A DNA stretch of 64,000 nt from positions 124,001-188,000 of the forward strand of contig JAGWTU010000002.1 in the NCBI GenBank assembly GCA_028868825.1. The letters are read 5' to 3'. A program made the translations under genes and the position numbers. The stretch is from Burkholderiales bacterium. Lineage in GTDB: Bacteria > Pseudomonadota > Gammaproteobacteria > Burkholderiales > Burkholderiaceae_C. The notes under the pieces are model-generated. The model did not search any database. It was not told the origin of the DNA and saw only the letters and a list, made by a program, of their open reading frames with translations. Shown here in pieces: positions 1 through 11,881 of this stretch (positions are counted from its first letter, which is position 1; every line of letters begins with the position of its first letter).

Positions 1-1100
1 GCCTCGGCGACGGTCGCCTTGCGGCCGCCGGCCATCTGCTGCTCGATCGTGCGCCCGCCATGCCAGTCGTAGACGACGTAGAGCGCGCTCGCGTCGGCGC
101 GGCGCTCGTGGACGCGGACGAAACCGGCGCCGGCCTGGTCGGCGACGCGCGAGCCGAGCCAGGCCTCGTGCGCCAGCATCGCGCGCTCGTCGAGGTCGCT
201 CGCGCGGCCCGGGCTCAGCGTCTTGATCGCGACGAGCGCACCGGTCCCGGGATCGCGTGCCTGGTACAGGCGGTGCACGCCGCTGTCGGCGACGAGCGCC
301 GTGATGCGGTAGCCGTCGATGAGCTCGCCGACCTTCAGTGCCGCCGCCGCGGGCAGCCGCTTCATCTCGGCGCGCTCGTCGTCGAGCCGGCGCGCGTCGA
401 GCCCGGCGACGCGGATCACGAGCGCGGTCGCGTTGTCGCGCCCGCCGCCGGCGATCGCCGCCGCGACGAGCGCCGCGGCCGCCTGCGCGGCGCTGCCCTG
501 GCGCGCCAGCGCGGCGATGCGCGCGGGTTTGAGCACGCCATGCACGCCGTCGCTCGTCAGCAGATAGCAGTCGCCGACGCGCACCTCGCCCTGCCCGTAA
601 TCGACGCGCACGGTGTCGTCGAGACCGATGGCTCGCGTGAGCCGGCTGCGCTGGTCGGGATGGTCGTAGGCATGGTCCTGGCTCAGCTGCAACGCATCGT
701 CGCCGCGCAGCAGCCAGGCGCGCGTGTCGCCGACGTGGGCCAGCGTCCAGGTCTGGCCGCGCAGCGCCAGCGCCGTCAGCGTCGTCAGCGCCGCGCCGCC
801 GCCTTCGCGACCATGGCGGCGCCGGTTGTGGTCGGCGAGCCAGGCGTTCTGCGCCGTGATCAGGCGGTCGAGCACGACCGTCGTCTCCCAGGTCTCGGGC
901 GCCGCGAAATAGTCGGCGAGCAAACCCATCACCGTCGTCTGCGCCGCCTCGAGTCCGCGGCCGCCGCCCGACACGCCATCCGCGAGCGCCGCGATGAGGC
1001 CGCGGCCGCCTTCGTCGGACGCCACCACGCCGCCGAAATCTTCGTTCAGCTCACGCGGCCCGCGCTGGCTCTGGTAGCCGATCTCGACTTCGAAACTCAT
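1..1100 (-). CDS. PP2C phosphatase / Ser-Thr kinase fusion, C-terminus beyond window
   Basis: Reading the minus strand from an ATG at 1100-1098 gives an uninterrupted frame to the left edge (about 366 codons). The first ~235 residues are a PP2C-type phosphatase: an early N-E-D, a metal-binding LADGVSGGGRG motif, then HVGDTRAW, LLTSDGVHG and GGGRDNATALV. A kinase N-lobe follows, with VAIKTL supplying the ATP-binding lysine. The kinase C-lobe lies outside the window. Proteobacteria often carry such bifunctional proteins beside assimilatory nitrate/nitrite genes, and here it diverges from nirB across only 44 bp, so a role in controlling nitrate uptake or reduction is a contextual inference. Its substrates are unknown. 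The long frame on the opposite strand (60-1148) is its antisense shadow. Confidence 0.85.
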   Translation of the reverse strand, partial: MSFEVEIGYQSQRGPRELNEDFGGVVASDEGGRGLIAALADGVSGGGRGLEAAQTTVMGLLADYFAAPETWETTVVLDRLITAQNAWLADHNRRRHGREGGGAALTTLTALALRGQTWTLAHVGDTRAWLLRGDDALQLSQDHAYDHPDQRSRLTRAIGLDDTVRVDYGQGEVRVGDCYLLTSDGVHGVLKPARIAALARQGSAAQAAAALVAAAIAGGGRDNATALVIRVAGLDARRLDDERAEMKRLPAAAALKVGELIDGYRITALVADSGVHRLYQARDPGTGALVAIKTLSPGRASDLDERAMLAHEAWLGSRVADQAGAGFVRVHERRADASALYVVYDWHGGRTIEQQMAGGRKATVAE

Positions 1101-1144
1101 CGCCGCATTGTCGCCAGTGCGGCCCTGCACCAAGGAAGATACGC

Positions 1145-3598
1145 ATGAAGAAAGCCCAACTCGTCCTCGTCGGCAACGGCATGGCCGGCGTGCGCACGCT
1201 CGAGGAGCTGATCCGCATCGCCCCCGATCTGTACGAGATCACGGTGTTCGGCGCCGAGCCGCATCCGAACTACAACCGCATCCTGCTGTCGCCGGTGCTC
1301 GCCGGCGAGCAGCGGATCGACGAGATCATCCTCAACCCGTTGTCCTGGTACGCGGAGAACGGCATCACGCTGCACAAGGGCACGAAGGTCGATCGCATCG
1401 ACCGCATCCACCGCCGCGTCATTGCCGCCGACGGCACCGAGTGCGCCTACGACCGCCTGCTGATCGCCACCGGTTCGAACCCCTTCATCCTGCCGGTGCC
1501 GGGCCGTGACCTGGAAGGCGTGATCGGCTACCGCGACATCGCCGACACGCAGGCGATGATCGCCGCGGCCGAGAAATACCGCCACGCGGTCGTCATCGGC
1601 GGCGGCCTGCTCGGCCTCGAGGCCGCGCATGGCCTGCTCAAGCGCGGCATGCAGGTCACCGTCGTCCACATCATGCCCTGGCTGATGGAGCGCCAGCTCG
1701 ACGACGTGGCGGCCAGGATGCTGCAGAAATCGCTCGAGGAGCGCGGCATCCGCTTCCTCATCGGCGCGCAGACCGACAGCCTGATCGGCGGCGAGGACGG
1801 AAGGGTGATGGCCGTGCGCTTCAAGGACGGCAGCGAGATCCCGGCCGACCTCGTCGTGATGGCCGCCGGCATCCGTCCGAACACCACGCTGGCCGAGGCC
1901 GCGGGGCTGCATTGCCAGCGCGGCATCGTCGTCAGCGACACGATGCAGACCGTCACCGACCCGCGCATCTACGCCGTCGGCGAATGCGCGAGCCATCGCG
2001 GCATCGCCTACGGCCTCGTCGCGCCGCTGTTCGAGCAGGGCAAGGTCTGCGCCACGCATCTGGCGCAGTTCGGCATCGGCCGCTACGCCGGCAGCCAGAC
2101 GAGCACCAAGCTCAAGGTCACCGGCATCGACCTGTTCAGCGCCGGCGAATTCATGGGCGGCGCAGGCACCGAGGAGATCGTGCTCTCGGACCCCTATGCC
2201 GGCGTCTACAAGAAGCTCGTGATCAAGGACGACAAGCTCGTCGGCGCCTGCATGGTCGGCGACACCGTCGACGGCAGCTGGTATTTCAAGCTGCTGCGCG
2301 ACGGCCGCAAGGTCCACGACATCCGCGACAAGCTGATGTTCGGCGAGAGCCATATCGGCGACGTCGGCCACGAGGGCCATACGCGGGCGGCGCAGATGGC
2401 CGACAGCGACGAGGTCTGCGGCTGCAATGGCGTCACCAAGGGCGTCATCTGCAAGGCGATCAAGGAGCGCGGCCTGTTCACGCTCGACGAGGTGCGCAAG
2501 CACACGAAGGCCAGCGCCTCGTGCGGCTCATGCACGGGTCTCGTCGAGCAGTTGCTGATGTTCACCGCCGGCGGCGACTACAGCGCCGCACCGCGCAAGA
2601 AGGCGATCTGCGGCTGCAGCGACCACAGCCACGAGGACGTGCGCGAGGCGATCCGCAAGGCCCATCTGCTGACCATACCCGACGTCTACCGCGCACTCGA
2701 CTGGCGCACGCCCGACGGCTGCGCCAGCTGCCGTCCGGCGATCAACTACTACCTGCTCAGCACCTGGCCCAAGGAGGCCGTCGACGACCCGCAGAGCCGC
2801 TTCGTCAACGAGCGCAGCCACGCGAATATCCAGAAGGACGGCCGCTACAGCGTGATTCCGCGCATGTGGGGCGGCGAGACGACGGCCGCCGAGTTGCGGC
2901 GCATCGCCGACGCGGTGGACAAGTACCAGATCCCGACCGTCAAGGTCACCGGCGGCCAGCGCATCGACCTGCTGGGCGTGAGGAAGGAGGACCTGCCGGC
3001 GGTCTGGAAGGACATCGGCATGCCCAGCGGCCATGCCTACGCGAAGGCGCTGCGCACGGTGAAGACCTGTGTCGGCAGCGAATGGTGCCGCTTCGGCACG
3101 CAGGACAGCACGCAGATGGGCAAGGACCTCGAACGCTCGCTGTGGCGCATGGTGGCGCCGCACAAGGTCAAGCTCGCCGTCAGCGGCTGCCCGCGCAACT
3201 GCGCCGAGGCCGGCATCAAGGATGTCGGCGTCGTCGGCGTCGATTCGGGCTGGGAGATCCATGTCGCCGGCAACGGCGGCATCAAGACCGAGGTCGCGCA
3301 GTTCCTGTGCAAGGTCAAGACCGCTGCCGAGGTGCTCGAGATCAGCGGCGCCTTCCTGCAGCTGTACCGCGAGTACGGCTGGTACCTCGAGCGCACCGTG
3401 CATTACGTGAACCGCGTCGGGCTCGACTTCGTCAAGCAGCGCGTCGTCGACGATGTCGAGGGGCGCCAGGCGCTGTGGGCAAGGCTGCAGTTCGCGCTCG
3501 ACGGCGAGCCCGATCCCTGGTTCGACCATGCGCCGGCGCGCGTCGACCTGCGGCAGTTCGAGGCCATCGCTGTCGAAGCAGCCAAGGAACACGCATGA
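1145..3598 (+). CDS. nirB: Assimilatory nitrite reductase [NAD(P)H], large subunit
   Basis: This 817-residue cytoplasmic enzyme reduces nitrite to ammonium. Domains in order: FAD-binding pyridine nucleotide-disulfide oxidoreductase with a dinucleotide motif near residues 9-16; NAD(P)-binding motif IGGGLLGLEAA at 151-161; a BFD-like [2Fe-2S] domain with C425, C427, C460 and C463; a second BFD-like Cys set at C489, C491, C526 and C529; then the sulfite/nitrite reductase ferredoxin-like and siroheme/[4Fe-4S] regions with C642, C648, C682 and C686 (TCVGSEWC and SGCPRNC). AAGGA sits just before the ATG. The stop overlaps the nirD start as ATGA, so translation is probably coupled. Length and motifs are full and normal for the family. 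Confidence 0.97.
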   Translation: MKKAQLVLVGNGMAGVRTLEELIRIAPDLYEITVFGAEPHPNYNRILLSPVLAGEQRIDEIILNPLSWYAENGITLHKGTKVDRIDRIHRRVIAADGTECAYDRLLIATGSNPFILPVPGRDLEGVIGYRDIADTQAMIAAAEKYRHAVVIGGGLLGLEAAHGLLKRGMQVTVVHIMPWLMERQLDDVAARMLQKSLEERGIRFLIGAQTDSLIGGEDGRVMAVRFKDGSEIPADLVVMAAGIRPNTTLAEAAGLHCQRGIVVSDTMQTVTDPRIYAVGECASHRGIAYGLVAPLFEQGKVCATHLAQFGIGRYAGSQTSTKLKVTGIDLFSAGEFMGGAGTEEIVLSDPYAGVYKKLVIKDDKLVGACMVGDTVDGSWYFKLLRDGRKVHDIRDKLMFGESHIGDVGHEGHTRAAQMADSDEVCGCNGVTKGVICKAIKERGLFTLDEVRKHTKASASCGSCTGLVEQLLMFTAGGDYSAAPRKKAICGCSDHSHEDVREAIRKAHLLTIPDVYRALDWRTPDGCASCRPAINYYLLSTWPKEAVDDPQSRFVNERSHANIQKDGRYSVIPRMWGGETTAAELRRIADAVDKYQIPTVKVTGGQRIDLLGVRKEDLPAVWKDIGMPSGHAYAKALRTVKTCVGSEWCRFGTQDSTQMGKDLERSLWRMVAPHKVKLAVSGCPRNCAEAGIKDVGVVGVDSGWEIHVAGNGGIKTEVAQFLCKVKTAAEVLEISGAFLQLYREYGWYLERTVHYVNRVGLDFVKQRVVDDVEGRQALWARLQFALDGEPDPWFDHAPARVDLRQFEAIAVEAAKEHA

Positions 3599-3963
3599 AG
3601 AACTGGATCACCGTCTGCCGCGTCGATGACATCCCGCTGCTCGGTTCGCGCCGCGTCGCGCGCGAGCGCGGCATCGCCGTGGCGCTGTTCCGCACCGCCG
3701 GCGACCGCGTCCATGCGCTGCTCGACCGCTGCCCGCACAAGGCTGGACCGCTGAGCCAGGGCATCGTCTTCGGCGAGGGTGTGGCCTGCCCGCTGCACAA
3801 CTGGACGATCGGTCTCGCCGACGGCCGCGCGCGCGAACCCGACAGCGGCTGCACACCGACCTTCGCCTGCCGCGTCGAGGGCGGCGCCGTGATGCTCGAC
3901 GCCGACGAACTGGCGCACCGCGCGACCGACCTCGCGCCGCCCGTCGCCGGCCCCTGCCGCTGA
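3595..3963 (+). CDS. nirD: Nitrite reductase small subunit, Rieske type
   Basis: The 122-residue protein is the small subunit of NAD(P)H nitrite reductase. It has a Rieske-like fold with both cluster-ligand pairs, C-P-H near residue 46 and C-P-L-H near residue 64, so it should bind a [2Fe-2S] cluster. This matters because some NirD proteins, including the E. coli one, have lost the ligands. The ATG overlaps the nirB stop by 4 nt and nasA begins 5 nt after the nirD stop, so the three genes form one transcription unit. Confidence 0.94.
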   Translation: MKNWITVCRVDDIPLLGSRRVARERGIAVALFRTAGDRVHALLDRCPHKAGPLSQGIVFGEGVACPLHNWTIGLADGRAREPDSGCTPTFACRVEGGAVMLDADELAHRATDLAPPVAGPCR

Positions 3964-3968
3964 AGGCC

Positions 3969-6728
3969 ATGGCCGAGACCCGATCGACCTGCCCTTATTG
4001 CGGCGTCGGCTGCGGCGTCGTCATCGAGAGCGAGGCCGGCCGCATCACCGGCGTGCGCGGCGACCCCGACCATCCGGCCAACCAGGGCCGGCTGTGCACG
4101 AAGGGCAGCACGCTGCACCTGAGCGCGGCGGCGCATCTGCAGCCGCAGGTGCGCGCGCTGCGGCCGATGCGGCGGCCGACGCGCGGCGCGCCGCTGCAGC
4201 CCACCGGCTGGGACGCGGCGCTCGACCTCGCCGCCGATCGCTTCGCTCAGGCGATAGCCACCGAAGGGCCCGACGCCGTCGCCTTCTACCTCAGCGGCCA
4301 GTTGCTGACCGAGGACTACGCCGTCTTCAACAAGCTCGCCAAGGGACTCGTCGGCACGAACCACGTCGACACCAATTCACGCCTGTGCATGAGCAGCGCC
4401 GTCTCGGGCTACAAGGGGTCGCTGGGCGCCGACGCGCCGCCGGCCTGCTACGACGACCTCTTGCTCGCGCGCACCGTCTTCATCACCGGGTCGAACATGG
4501 CCTGGGCGCATCCGGTGCTGTTCCGGCGGCTGGAAGACGCGCGGCGCGCGAACCCCGGTCAGAAGTGGATCGTCGTCGACCCGCGCCGCACCGAGACCGC
4601 CGAGGCCGCCGATCTGCATCTGCAGATCCTGCCGGGCACCGACGTCATGCTGCACCACGCGATGCTGCACGTGATGCTGTGGGAAGGCCTCACCGACGCC
4701 GCGCACATCGCCGCGCACACGAGCGGATTCGAGGCGCTGCGCGACCGCGTGCGCGAGTTCTCGCCCGGCCAGGCGGCGAAGATCTGCGGCGTGCCCGAGG
4801 CCGACATCATCCAGGCCGCGCGCTGGTTCGCGCAGGCCACGCCGACGCTCTCGCTGTGGTGCCAGGGCCTGAACCAGAGCAGCAGCGGCACCGACAAGAA
4901 CCGCACGCTGATCAACCTGCACCTGGCCACCGGCCAGATCGGCAAGCCCGGCGCCGGCCCGCTGTCGCTCACCGGCCAGCCCAATGCGATGGGCGGGCGC
5001 GAGGTCGGCGGCCTCGCGAACCTGCTCGGCGGGCACCGCGAGGTCGCCGATCCGCAACACCGCGCCGAGATCGCCGCGCTGTGGGGCGTGCGCGAGCTCT
5101 CGGCGCGGCCGGGGCTGACGGCGGTCGAAATCTTCGAGGCGGCGGCCGCGGGCCGCATCCGCGCGCTGTGGATCGCCTGCACGAACCCGGCGCAGTCGAT
5201 GCCCGATCAGCACCTCGTGCGGCGCGCGCTCGAGCGCTGCGAATTCGTCGTCGTCCAGGAGGCCTATGCGACGACCGCCACCGCGGCATTCGCCGACCTG
5301 CTGCTGCCGGCGACGAGCTGGGGCGAGAAGGAAGGCACGGTGACGAACAGCGAGCGCCGCATCAGCCGCGTGCGCGCCGCCGTCGCCGCGCCCGGCCTGG
5401 CGCGCGACGACTGGCGCATCGCGGCCGACTTCGCGCGCCGGCTCGAAGCGCGGCTGCCTTCGCGGCGCACGGCCGGGCTCGAGGGCCGCTCGATGTTCGA
5501 CTACGAAACGCCCGAGGCGATCTGGAACGAGCACCGCGAAACGACGCGCGGCCGCGACCTCGACATCACCGGACTGAGCTGGGCCGCGCTCGAATCGCCG
5601 CAGCAGTGGCCCTGCCCCGACGGCTCCGCGCAAGGCACGGCGCGCCTGTACACCGACGGCCGCTGCGCCCATGCCGACGGCCGCGCGCGCTTCGCCGCGC
5701 CGGCCTGGAAACCGACCGCCGAGGTGCGCGATGCGCGCTACCCGTTCTCGCTGACGACGGGCCGGCTGCGCGACCAATGGCATGGCATGAGCCGCACCGG
5801 CACGCTCGGCCGCCTCAACGCCCATGCGCCGGGGCCGACGCTGGACCTGCACCCGCAGGAACTCGCGCGCCGCGGCTGGCGCGAAGGCGAACTCGTGCGC
5901 GTGAGCTCGCGCCGCGGCGCCATCGTGCTGCCGCTGCGCTCCAGCGCCGCGGTCGCGCCGGCGCAGGCCTTCGTCGCGATGCACTGGGGTTCGGAAGCGA
6001 TGGCGGGCCTGGGCGTCAACGCGCTGACGACCGGCGCGAACTGCCCGCAATCGCGCCAGCCCGAGCTCAAGCATGCGGCGGTGCGCATCGAGCCCGCGGC
6101 GCTGCCCTGGTCGCTCGTCGGCGCCGCCTGGCTGCCGGCCGCCGAGGCACTGGCGCTGCGCGAGCGGCTGCGCCTGCAGTTCGACCATTTCGGCTACGCC
6201 AGCTGCATCGCCTTCGGCCGCGAGCCCGACGAGCGCATCGGCCTGCTGTGGCGCGCCGCCGCGGCGCAGCCGGTCGCACCCGAGGTCGTCGCCGCGATCG
6301 AAGCGGCGCTCGGCCTCGCCGACGGCCCCATCCTGCGCTATGCCGACGCGCGCGCCGGCCAGCGCCGCGCGATGCGGCTGGCCGAAGACGGCACGCTGCA
6401 GGCCTTCGTGCTGGCCGGCAGCGCCGCCGCGCTCGACTGGGTGCTGGCGCTGCTGCAGCAGCGCCAGGGCGCGGCGGCGTTCGGCCGCGCGCTGCTCGCC
6501 GGCAGCCGCGACGCGCCGGCGCCGGTAGCACCAAGATCACCCCAGGTCTGCGCCTGCCACGATGTCAGCACCGCGGCCATCACCGCCGCGCTGCCGCTGT
6601 GCAGCGGCACGCCCGAGCAGCGCCTGCTGGCACTGCAGCAGCGGCTGCATTGCGGCACCTCGTGCGGCTCCTGCCTGCCGGCGCTGCGCTCGCTGGTGCG
6701 CGAACATCCCGAGAAGATGGTCGCTTGA
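3969..6728 (+). CDS. nasA: Assimilatory nitrate reductase, molybdopterin catalytic subunit
   Basis: This 919-residue cytoplasmic bis-MGD enzyme reduces nitrate to nitrite. The N-terminus has a [4Fe-4S] site (C8, C11, C15, C43), followed by the molybdopterin oxidoreductase domain with C140 in SRLCMSSAV as the likely Mo ligand, then a molydopterin-dinucleotide-binding domain around residues 590-700. The C-terminus carries a BFD-like [2Fe-2S] domain (C861, C863, C899, C902), as in NasA/NasC forms that take electrons through an internal cluster. No signal peptide is present, as expected for an assimilatory enzyme. It is the third gene of nirB-nirD-nasA. No nitrate transporter or siroheme synthase gene lies in the window; these may lie to the left. 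Confidence 0.95.
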   Translation: MAETRSTCPYCGVGCGVVIESEAGRITGVRGDPDHPANQGRLCTKGSTLHLSAAAHLQPQVRALRPMRRPTRGAPLQPTGWDAALDLAADRFAQAIATEGPDAVAFYLSGQLLTEDYAVFNKLAKGLVGTNHVDTNSRLCMSSAVSGYKGSLGADAPPACYDDLLLARTVFITGSNMAWAHPVLFRRLEDARRANPGQKWIVVDPRRTETAEAADLHLQILPGTDVMLHHAMLHVMLWEGLTDAAHIAAHTSGFEALRDRVREFSPGQAAKICGVPEADIIQAARWFAQATPTLSLWCQGLNQSSSGTDKNRTLINLHLATGQIGKPGAGPLSLTGQPNAMGGREVGGLANLLGGHREVADPQHRAEIAALWGVRELSARPGLTAVEIFEAAAAGRIRALWIACTNPAQSMPDQHLVRRALERCEFVVVQEAYATTATAAFADLLLPATSWGEKEGTVTNSERRISRVRAAVAAPGLARDDWRIAADFARRLEARLPSRRTAGLEGRSMFDYETPEAIWNEHRETTRGRDLDITGLSWAALESPQQWPCPDGSAQGTARLYTDGRCAHADGRARFAAPAWKPTAEVRDARYPFSLTTGRLRDQWHGMSRTGTLGRLNAHAPGPTLDLHPQELARRGWREGELVRVSSRRGAIVLPLRSSAAVAPAQAFVAMHWGSEAMAGLGVNALTTGANCPQSRQPELKHAAVRIEPAALPWSLVGAAWLPAAEALALRERLRLQFDHFGYASCIAFGREPDERIGLLWRAAAAQPVAPEVVAAIEAALGLADGPILRYADARAGQRRAMRLAEDGTLQAFVLAGSAAALDWVLALLQQRQGAAAFGRALLAGSRDAPAPVAPRSPQVCACHDVSTAAITAALPLCSGTPEQRLLALQQRLHCGTSCGSCLPALRSLVREHPEKMVA

Positions 6729-6760
6729 GCGCGGTCGCTTGAAGTCGGTCGCCTGAAACG
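6719..6760 (+). repeat. Three imperfect 14-bp tandem repeats over the nasA stop
   Basis: Three consecutive 14-nt units starting at 6719, 6733 and 6747 all begin GGTCGCYTGA. The first supplies the last codons and TGA of nasA. It looks like local slippage duplication of the 3' end and has no evident function. Confidence 0.6.
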
Positions 6761-6786
6761 CTCGCGCCGACGCGCGGCGCCGCGCC

Positions 6787-6987
6787 TCAGGCGTAGACGT
6801 TGAGCAGCGCCCCCGGCGATCCGGCGGCCACCGGCGCCGGTTGCGGCAGCGCCGCGATGAGCTGCGCCGCGCCCTGCGCCTGGCTGTCCATCGCGCGCTT
6901 GAGCACGCTGATCGCCGCGCTGCCCTGGACCGTGCCCGGGTCGGCGTTGCTGGCGTTGACGACGGTGGCGCTGCTGACGGGATTCAT
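6787..6987 (-). CDS. YjfB-like putative motility protein
   Basis: This 66-residue protein matches the pattern of the YjfB family: an Ala/Ser/Val-rich start, a central LKRAMDSQAQGAAQLI helix, an ALPQP turn, and a short tail ending in LNVYA. Family members are small proteins linked to motility regulons, mainly by expression in Bacillus; the biochemical role is unknown. It lies 46 bp downstream of the HD-GYP gene on the same strand, so the two may be co-transcribed. There is no signal peptide or membrane segment. Confidence 0.75.
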   Translation of the reverse strand: MNPVSSATVVNASNADPGTVQGSAAISVLKRAMDSQAQGAAQLIAALPQPAPVAAGSPGALLNVYA

Positions 6988-7033
6988 GACCGGTCCTTCG
7001 CGGTGCGGCGCCGCCGGCGTCGCGCCGGCGCGT

Positions 7034-8392
7034 TCACCGCCCCGTTGGCGTATCGGCCGTCGCGGCGGCGACTTGAGTCGGCGCGATGCTCGGATCGAGG
7101 ATCTCGAGCAGTTCGGTGATCCAGGCCGCGTCGGCGACAGCCGGCGTCGCGATGCGCTCGAGGTCGACGCGCAGCCGCAGGTCGCCGATCCGGTAGTCGA
7201 GCTCGCGCCCGAGCACCGCGAGTTCGATCGCCTCGGTGGCGTCGCTCGGCTCGATCGCGATGCCCAGCTGCAACGATTCGAGCACGCCGGTCGACGACAG
7301 CACCTGGATCATCGCGTCGACCGTCGCCAGCCAATGCGCCGCGGCGACGCGCTCGACCGGCGTCGCCTGCGCCCGCGGCTCGCGCAGCAGCGCCTGCGCG
7401 CGCGTCAGGCGGTCGACGACGCGGCGCAGCCCGCTGTCGATCTCGCTCGCCGCGGCCGGCGCCAGGCTGCTGGCCGCCTGCACCGCGGCGCAGCGGTTGA
7501 GCCAGTTCGTCATCGCCGGCGCGAATTCGCCGCGCCCGATGCGCGACGCGACGGCGGCGCGGCGCAGCCGGTTCACCCCGCCGCCGAGCAGCGGCGCCAT
7601 CGCCTCGGCGAAGAACAGCGCCTGCGCCGCCGGTTCGAGCTTCTTCACCGTCAGCGCGAAGGGATAGCCCGAACCGTCGAGCCGCTCGTGCGACGCGGCG
7701 ATGAGCTGGCCGACCTCGGTCGGCAGCCTGGCGAGTTCGGTCGCGACCTGGGCGCCGAGCAGCGGGTGGCGGCGGATCTCCTGGATCTCGGCGCTCGTGC
7801 GGCGGCCGCTGCTGGGCGCGAACAGGCGCTCGGGCAGGTAGAGCTCGCCGATGTCGTGCAGCAGCGCGGCGCGCGCCAGGTTGCGTCGCGCGCTGGTGTC
7901 GATGCCGGCGAGCTGGCCCATCATCAGCGCCAACAGGCAGACGAGCGCCGAATGCTCGATCTGCCGGCGCCCCGAATGCCGCATCACCGTGTACAGCAGC
8001 AGCTCGGTCGGGTTGGGCACGAGGCTCTCGATGAGCTTGATCGAGGCCGCCAGCCCCGGCGCCAGCGCCTTGCCGAGCTCGTCCGAGCCCGTCAGCTGCT
8101 GCTCGATCTCCTCGCGCACGGCGGCCAGGCGCACCGGGTCGCCGGGGGCGACGCAGAGCTCGACCGGCTTGCGCAGCGGCCGGTCGCGCAGCCGCTCGAG
8201 CAGCTGTTCGTCGAGCAGCTTGTTGCGCGCCCAGAGCTTGACGCCGTTGGCGTCGCAGATGTCCTCGGCGGCGTGGATCGAGCCATGCTCGCTGGCCGCG
8301 ACGAGGGCGCGCGCCATGTGCTCGTTCGACTTGAGAAAGCGCGAATGGCCGGTATAGAACAGGTGGCCTATCGGCTCTTCCGGAATCTTCAT
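7034..8392 (-). CDS. HD-GYP domain protein
   Basis: This 452-residue protein has an N-terminal part of about 130 residues with no recognised fold, then an HD-GYP-like domain. Visible landmarks are H147, H179-D180 (ALLHDIGE), H209, and H235 within SHERLDGSGYP (234-244), close to the HD-GYP hallmark. Such domains usually hydrolyse cyclic-di-GMP, though some are degenerate; the motifs here look largely intact. No receiver domain or membrane segment is seen, so it is probably a soluble enzyme or sensor. The YjfB-like gene follows on the same strand, which fits a motility or surface-behaviour role. Confidence 0.82.
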   Translation of the reverse strand: MKIPEEPIGHLFYTGHSRFLKSNEHMARALVAASEHGSIHAAEDICDANGVKLWARNKLLDEQLLERLRDRPLRKPVELCVAPGDPVRLAAVREEIEQQLTGSDELGKALAPGLAASIKLIESLVPNPTELLLYTVMRHSGRRQIEHSALVCLLALMMGQLAGIDTSARRNLARAALLHDIGELYLPERLFAPSSGRRTSAEIQEIRRHPLLGAQVATELARLPTEVGQLIAASHERLDGSGYPFALTVKKLEPAAQALFFAEAMAPLLGGGVNRLRRAAVASRIGRGEFAPAMTNWLNRCAAVQAASSLAPAAASEIDSGLRRVVDRLTRAQALLREPRAQATPVERVAAAHWLATVDAMIQVLSSTGVLESLQLGIAIEPSDATEAIELAVLGRELDYRIGDLRLRVDLERIATPAVADAAWITELLEILDPSIAPTQVAAATADTPTGR

Positions 8393-8451
8393 GGCGGTCT
8401 GCTGGACCCTCTGGACGTTACAATGTGTAACTAGAAACCATTATCCGATGC

Positions 8452-8463
8452 AGAGTAAACCCT
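8452..8463 (-). promoter_or_regulatory. Putative promoter-region motif upstream of the HD-GYP gene
   Basis: The 12-mer AGAGTAAACCCT (plus-strand reading) matches the palindrome AGGGTAAACCCT at 27567-27578 in 11 of 12 positions. Read toward the HD-GYP gene, it is followed after 6 nt by GATAAT, a plausible -10 box about 42 bp from the ATG. The DUF3563 gene has the same 12-mer then a 6-nt gap, which suggests one promoter class or regulator. This is inferred from two sites only. Confidence 0.4.
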
Positions 8464-8540
8464 GGGCTATCCACGGCAACAGGGACTCGAAGCCGGCGCC
8501 GGATCGCGCGTGACTTATGCCACTGTGGCGGCGCCACCGC

Positions 8541-11756
<3,216 letters not shown>

Positions 11757-11881
11757 GGCGGGGCGAGTCTACGACGCCCGCGGCGAGCGCATCGGCGCCG
11801 CCGCGAGCGCGCCGCCGCGGCCCTCGATATCATCCGGCGGCCCCTCGTTCGCGCGCCGCCAGGCGCCGCCCAGACCCAGCC

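Noticed and set aside
60-1148. A 362-codon plus-strand open frame at the left edge
   Set aside because: It is antisense to the phosphatase-kinase fusion, whose minus-strand reading shows full PP2C and kinase motifs.
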